Shown piece after piece: positions 58,601 to 64,000 of a stretch of 64,000 nucleotides of DNA. Position 1 is the stretch's first letter, and each line of letters opens with the position of its first letter. Source of the DNA: Micractinium sp. NFX-FRZ (taxonomy: Eukaryota; Chlorophyta; Trebouxiophyceae; Chlorellales; Chlorellaceae); assembly GCA_029339195.1 (NCBI GenBank), contig JAPTJF010000276.1, positions 19,901-83,900 on the forward strand, in the 5' to 3' direction. The translations under genes and the position numbers were made by a program. The notes under the pieces are model-generated. The model saw only the letters and a program-made list of their open reading frames with translations. It did not search any database and was not told where the DNA came from.

Positions 58601-61600
58601 TGGGCAAACAAGGGTGCTAGCGTGAGGCACAGAACAGGCAGAAAGGCAGGCAAGTAAGCTGGCTGGCAGCTGAACACATGTCCACCACGGCAGCCTCTCA
58701 GTGCAGCGCAGCTCAGCATGCAGCAGCTCAACGCAGCACAACGCCAGCACAGCGTGCACAGCACAGCGCAGCACAGCATGCGCAGCAGCAGGCACAGCGG
58801 GCACAGCAGGGGATGGCGCACGTTGGCGAGGTGTGTGTCCAGCGCCGAGCCGCGGCCCTGGCCCTGGCAGGTGCGTGTGAACTGCTCCCGCTGGTCCACC
58901 ACCATCACCACCTGCGGCAAGGCCAGGAGGGCAGGCAGGCAGGCAGGCAGGCGCACGTCAAGCATGGACGGTGCACGGCAAGCAGGAGGCGGTGGTTTGC
59001 AGCGATACATGCAGCATGGGCAGGCGGGCGGGCGGGCAGGCAGGCAGGCGCACGTCGAGCAGGAAGGGTGGTAAGGAGGGGCTAGCTTGCAACAAGACAT
59101 GAAGACAGCAGGGCAGGCGGGCGGGCAGGGGCGGGAGGGAGGGCTGTGAAACGCGTGGTAGCGGCAGTTGCCCGCCGCTGGACCCGGCATGCACACAACA
59201 GCAGCGGTCCTAACTACCGTCACCACGCCACACCACATGACCACACACACACGCACACGCACCCCTATACCACGCCCCCTCCCCCAACCCCACCTCGTAC
59301 TCCTCCGCAAACCGCCTGCCAGGTGGCAGCGGTGGCAGCCGCACTTCCTGCGGCGCCTGGCGGATGGCAGCCCCAGCGCTGGCCCCGGCACCGCCCCCGC
59401 TGCCGCTGCCGCTGCGTGCCAGCGCCGAGCCTGCAGCGCCCGCTGCCCCGGGCCCCGTCGCCAGTGCTGCAGCAGCGGCACCGTAATCGCCGCTGCATCT
59501 CCCACCCAGCTGGCTGTCCAAGTTGGAGAGGAAGCCGTCAATGTCATACGGCCCTGCTGCTGCTGCTGCTGCTGCCCCGGAGCGCTGCCGCTCCAGCCCT
59601 TCATCCTCCTCCCCCAGCTGCTGCTGGCTGCCAGCACGAATGTGGCCCCCTCGCCCGCTCACACCGCCCGCACGTGCTGCTGCTGCTGCCGGCCTGCCAG
59701 CTGGCACAGCAGCGCCCCGCCCACCCAGCAGTGGCCAGTCCGCGGCCCTGTCGAGGGCACCTGCCGGCGGCTGCTCCCGCCCCCGCTGCGGCAGCAGCTG
59801 ACCCTGCCCGCCGCGCTCCTCCCAGCGTGCGGCTGCTGCTGCGCCGCTGCGCTGTGCTGCCGCAGCAGGCATTGGCAGCCCCGCTGGGCCTGCTGGCTCC
59901 TCCCCTTCAGCATCAGAGTCCCCCTCTGCATCCGAGCCAAGTGCCTCAGCCAGCTCCACCGCCCGCCCAATGTCTGGCAGGCCCATCTCCCCCAGCGACT
60001 TGCGCAGCGCCTGCGTGAGGGAAGGGAGGAGGTGAAGACGGGGAGTGGGTGTGATGGGGGCAGTGGAGGAGGACGCACTTGGTGGAGGACGCGTGGTGGT
60101 GGTCATGGGGGGGAGAAGCCACTGATGCCCAGCCTCGTGCCTTGTGGAGCAGAAGCTGCAGGGATGAATGCACAGCAAAGACAGCACCGGGCAAACCGCC
60201 TACACAAGCATGGGAGGCCTGTGATGCCGCACACGGCCTGCTCCTCCAGGGGGAGGGAGGGCCTGCTTACCCGCCGCGCCTTCTTGTCCGAGTAGCCCAT
60301 GCCCACCATGGCCGCCACCTGTGCATCCGGCACAGCAGGCACAGCAGCTGCAGCCAGCCTGGCATCCAACGCTGCCGCGCCCGGGGGCAGCGCTGCGCCA
60401 CCGCCTGCTGCCACTGCTGCTGCCGCTGCCTCTGCCGCCCGGCCGGGGCGGCGCAGCGGGGAGGGGGAGTCGTCGCTCAAGAGATCAATGACGTCGCCAC
60501 AAGGCGCCCCGCCAGCTGCTCCCGGCGCGGCTTGGCGAGAGCCTGTGCCCATGGCGGGCCCACGTGGCACCGCCAGTGCAGGCGGCTGCTGCCGTGGCTG
60601 CTGCTGCGCCTGCTGCCGCTGCAGGCGCTGCGTGAGGGGCAGGCTGAGGTAGTCAACATCCTCCTCATCCTCTTCATCCTGTGCACCCAAGCCGCTATCG
60701 TAATACCCTGCTCCTGCTGCAAAGCCCCCTACTGCGGCTCCCGCTGCTGCCGTGCGGCGGGGCACAGGCGCTGCACCTCCCACCGCCGGCTCCTCCCACC
60801 GTGCAGCCGGCACCGCTGCAGGCGCCACCTGCTGCCGTTGCTGTGGCTGCTGCGGCGCCGGCTGCGGCAGCGGAGCCTCTTGCTGCACCGGCAGGCGCCG
60901 GTTGGCCTGCAGACCTGCTGAGGGCAGCACGCCCTCTGGCACCCCCGCTGCTGCCGCCGCTGCTGCTGCTGCACCGGGCGCCTCCTCCTCAAGCTGAAAG
61001 AGCAGGGGCCCTGCAGGGGGGTGGGGCGGTGTGGGGCAATGTACACAGGGAGTCGGAGGAACCATGGCAGGGGAAAACATGGTTACGAGGGAAATGTACG
61101 TCACAGCGCAGATGGGCAGGCAGAGCCGCCCAAACCATCAAGCTAGCTGCCTGCTGCTCACTTCCGCTGCCTCCAGCATGCTACCAATCCCCAGGTCCCC
61201 GCCCCACTCACCGGTGGTGGGTATGCCCTGTATGGGCTGCAGTATGCCTCGCTCCACGCCGTCGCGGTACAGCCGCTCAGCCAGAGCAAACCCCTGTGCG
61301 GGAGAGGTGCCACGAAGCATGGCGAGGAGGGCAGAGGTGTGTGACGTGCTGATGCTGACAGAGGGCACGGGGTGGCCGAAGGTTTGCCAGTGCACAAAGC
61401 GCAAGCGGTCTGGTGCAGGCAGGGCAGGCAAGACGCTTGGTAGAGCAGGTGATTGACATGCGCAGCATCGCAGCCTAGGAGTAGCATTGCACCCCCCAGC
61501 CTGCCAGCCAGCCAGCCAGCCGGCAGTCACCTGCGCTGTGAGTGAGACCTTCTTGGGGTTGCTCCACTCGTGGGCCAGCCCCTTGACGATGATCTGGCGG

Positions 61601-63682
61601 CGGGGCGGCGGAGGGCAGAACACAGAAGGATGAGAGGAGGTGGGATGGCAGGCGAGGCATGTGCCATGACGCAGCCCACAGACAGCCAGGAGCGTGTGTG
61701 GGCCTTGGCGTGCAGACAGGGGGGCGCACAGCCATGTCCCCCCGGCACCACGCAGCGCTGCTCCTGCCACCAAACCAGAGTAGGCAGAGCGGGCAGCTCA
61801 GCAGGAGCGCAGCGCCAGTCACCTGCTTGCGGAAGCCGTTCCACCCGTTGTAGCCCCACTGCTGGCCGCCCGCGGTCCTGCGCACCGACGCCGCTGCGCG
61901 AGCAAGAGGGGGCAGGGCGGCACAGCCACACACGTCATGGCCCAGGTGCTGGCAGTCAGGGGCCGCGACTTGCATGCCGCCGCCTCACCCATGCACTGCT
62001 GCCGCCTTCACCCTCTACATCCACCGTGCCCAGGGCCTCACCATCCCCGCTGCTGGACTCGCCAAACATGCCACTGCCCACCACCACCAGCACCACCCAG
62101 CGACGCCACCCTGCCCCTCCCCTGCACCCGCCTCGCCCTGCATCAGCACGCCCCCGTTACACTGCAGCCCCCTCACCGTCCCCGTTGATGGGCTTGTCTG
62201 AGATGCCGCTGGCCTCTGTGAGGTCCATCAGCTCCTGCTTCAGAAAGTGCTGCTTGCGCTGGGGGCCCTTCTGGGCCTGAGCAGCGGGGGGCAGGCAGCA
62301 CCGGGCAGGCGCGACAGAGAGTGGTGAGGATGGTGGCAGCGCGGCGAACGCGCATCCGCTGAGCTCAGCTGCCCACATGCCAGTTAGCGCTGCCCACATG
62401 CTGCAACCCAGCGGCAGCTCGCACTCGCCCCCAAACTGACATCCCACCCACGCACCTGCAGCATGACGATGAGGAAGGCGTAGGGCGCTGACCGCAGGCT
62501 GGGGATGTACTCCTTTGGGGCGCCCTTGGCCCTCTTGGCACGCTTGCCGCCACCGCCCTCCTCTCCCTCCGCCCCCTCCTCGCCGCTGCCGCCGCTGCCG
62601 CGCGGTCCACTCGCTCGTGCGCCCCCCCCTGCCGCCGTTCCTGCGGCGGCGGCGGCGGGCGCACGCCCTAAGGCATGCCCTGCCGCTGCGCCAGCTGGTG
62701 CCCCCGCCGCTGCGGCCGCCTCTTGCTTCTTGCGCTTGCGCAGCGCTGCCTGCTTGGGTGGCACGTAGGGACAAGTGGGCGGGCAGGCGGATGAGGAGGC
62801 GGCTCATGTGACCAACATATATCCATTGAGCCCACTTCACCTAAACCCTCCGCCCTGCAAGCATGTCACAACCCCCTGTCAAGCACTCCCGCTCCTTCCA
62901 CACCCGTTTCCCCAGTCCACACGCCCCGCCCACCCACCGCGGCCGCCTTGTCCGCCGCTTCAACCGCCGCCATCGCCTGCACTTCCTCATCATCCGGTGG
63001 GTCTGGAGGGTACTCGGAGAACAGGTCCTCCACTATCATCTGCAGATTGGGAATGAAAAATGGCTGATTCGAGCGCGCTTCAGCTTCAAACGGAAGACAC
63101 GAAAGCAAGCGAGTAACCCAGGACGGCACGGCAAGTTGGTGGCAGGCAGCGGTAGGTGCAGAGCAAGCGGGCGTGCGGCGGCAGGCAGCACCACCAGCCC
63201 TCCACTGCGCCGCAGGCAATGAGCGCACCCGAGCCATGGCGGGGCCGCAGCCCTTGACCTTCTGCGCGCTGGCCATGTCGTGCACAGTGAAGGGGTAGCT
63301 GAGCAGCACGTCGGCGGCGCGGCGCATCTGCCCTGCCAGGTTGTCCATGCCGCTCTCGGGCGGCGCATTGGCCAGACGCTGCCGCCGCGCCTCGCTGCAA
63401 CGCAGCGGGAGGGAAGCGGAGGGAGGCATGGGCAGGTGGGCAGGTGCACAGCCTGGGCGGCGGCGGTTGCGACGGCGGGTGGCGGCAGGCGGCAGGAGTG
63501 GCGGCGGCGGCACGGCGCCTCCTCCGCATTTCGGCAGCGGGTCCTGGATGCTGTTCATGACCGGTGCGCACTCACAGCAGGAACTCTCGCACTAAGGTGT
63601 TGGCAGGGCGCAGACAAAGTTCCGCTTGGCCCAGCTCCACGAAGTCGGCTGCGGCATGCGCCGCTGCAGTGTACTTGCCCAT
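55697..63682 (-). CDS. MUS81: MUS81 structure-specific endonuclease, enlarged with SIM and UBA-like segment
   Basis: MUS81 with EME1 cleaves 3' flaps, nicked Holliday junctions and stalled forks. Twenty exons: 63576-63682, 63229-63394, 62938-63039, 62456-62749, 62177-62276, 61823-61893, 61531-61593, 61212-61293, 60271-61010, 59294-60010, 58822-58911, 58457-58530, 58133-58241, 57699-57771, 57344-57421, 57020-57109, 56702-56806, 56351-56424, 55979-56064, 55697-55787; 3312 nt, 1103 aa, versus roughly 550-660 usually. In order: N-terminal HhH (MARMIVEDLFSEYP), winged helix (EYIPSLRSAPYAFLIVMLQ), a 480-residue insertion (exons 9-10), and the XPF-type nuclease. Nuclease residues are Asp820/Glu823 in VVDQRE, Gly-Asp 860-861 in LPIGD, and the ERK box at 883-885 with Asp889 in VVERKSCQD. 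C-terminal HhH motifs close it (LHGIKGAGSNAKAIGPDKAA). Introns 12 and 18 start with GC. Confidence 0.95.
58030..58095 (-). repeat. intronic echo of MUS81 exon 13 donor edge
   Basis: The exon 13 end and donor (58102-58165, coding NRYEKQK) recur about 70 bp downstream in intron 13. The copy reads GQYEEAE in the matching frame, and its donor is GTGGAC. Confidence 0.8.
58917..59110 (-). repeat. tandem repeat in MUS81 intron 10
   Basis: A unit of roughly 100-110 bp containing caggcaggcaggcgcacgtc and a following gatacatgcagca-like part occurs about twice. Confidence 0.8.
60469..60495 (-). other. SUMO-interaction motif in the MUS81 insertion
   Basis: Residues 501-509 read DVIDLLSDD, a hydrophobic VIDLL core with flanking acidic and Ser residues. 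This fits a canonical SIM and is followed by SPSP, a possible phosphorylation site. Confidence 0.7.
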
Positions 63683-64000
63683 GGTTGTTACACGGCAACC
63701 GTGTAGCGAGCAGGGGAGCTGAGGCGCTCAAACCATCGCCCGACCCATTTTGAAGACGCTGGCCCTTCGGCCAGCGCTGCGGCACCTCAGGCGCCAGAAA
63801 GTGATCCACCAACAGTTTAGGACGCCCTGGCCGCAAGAGAAAAGAAAATGCAACGGGTGAGCTGGCCACCTTCGGGATGCCGCTGCTGTGCAGTATTATT
63901 ACTGGTTGCAGGTTCCTGTGCATAGCAGGAATGAAAAGTCGAAATGCCGAAGTGCTCTTTTCGTGGAAACCGCCGGAGCGAGCGGTCTTTTGCTTCTATC
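63683..64000. other. upstream flank of MUS81
   Basis: 318 bp upstream of the MUS81 start. It has lower GC than the rest and no recognisable exon, promoter motif or RNA gene. Confidence 0.5.

Overview
The window looks like nuclear DNA of a small, GC-rich unicellular green alga, most likely a Chlorella-like trebouxiophyte. The evidence is many short exons separated by 60-700 bp GT-AG introns, green-lineage proteins (B3-domain protein, plastid-type TrpG, PAP/fibrillin-like protein), long Ala/Gln runs, MYND-finger proteins, TTTAGGG-like motifs, and the chlorophyte poly(A) signal TGTAA after several genes. There is no sign of bacterial, organellar or viral DNA, and I saw no transposon, tRNA, rRNA or CRISPR. 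The lineage is an inference. Exon structures below were built by hand from splice sites, reading phase and family motifs; each multi-exon model closes in frame except where stated.

Layout: 1-1841 (+) 3' part of a MYND-finger gene; 2149-8079 (-) VPS33; 8648-13634 (+) B3-domain protein; 14650-16710 (-) anthranilate synthase beta subunit; 17064-22574 (+) CCDC40/FAP172; 22853-23327 (-) ELOF1; 24005-29689 (+) AFG1/LACE1 ATPase; 30834-31812 (-) unknown; 33414-37254 (+) cytochrome b5-fatty acid 2-hydroxylase; about 38396-39884 (+) unknown Cys-rich; 41070-43892 (-) membrane-anchored coiled coil with Ala-rich tail; 44530-46238 (+) XPA; 47301-52846 (+) ankyrin-MYND protein with a one-base frameshift; 53242-55270 (-) PAP/fibrillin-like plastid protein; 55697-63682 (-) MUS81. 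Five gene pairs are head-to-head (VPS33/B3, trpG/CCDC40, ELOF1/AFG1, unknown/FAH, coiled coil/XPA), so they share short divergent promoter regions.

The genes do not form one pathway. They cover vesicle tethering, tryptophan synthesis, axoneme assembly, transcription elongation, mitochondrial protein quality control, sphingolipid hydroxylation and DNA repair. XPA, MUS81 and ELOF1 are all genome-maintenance proteins.

The most unusual signal is structural. At least thirteen times, in nine of fifteen genes, a degenerate copy of an exon edge with its splice site lies in the adjoining intron (or, once, just after the stop codon), usually 40-350 bp away. These 'exon echoes' carry stops, frame changes or broken splice sites. 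Six introns are of the GC-AG type, each forced by reading phase and protein-family continuity. Other notable points are an axonemal-ruler gene, a MUS81 about twice the usual size with a SUMO-interaction motif and a UBA-like segment, and an XPA with exact zinc-finger spacing.
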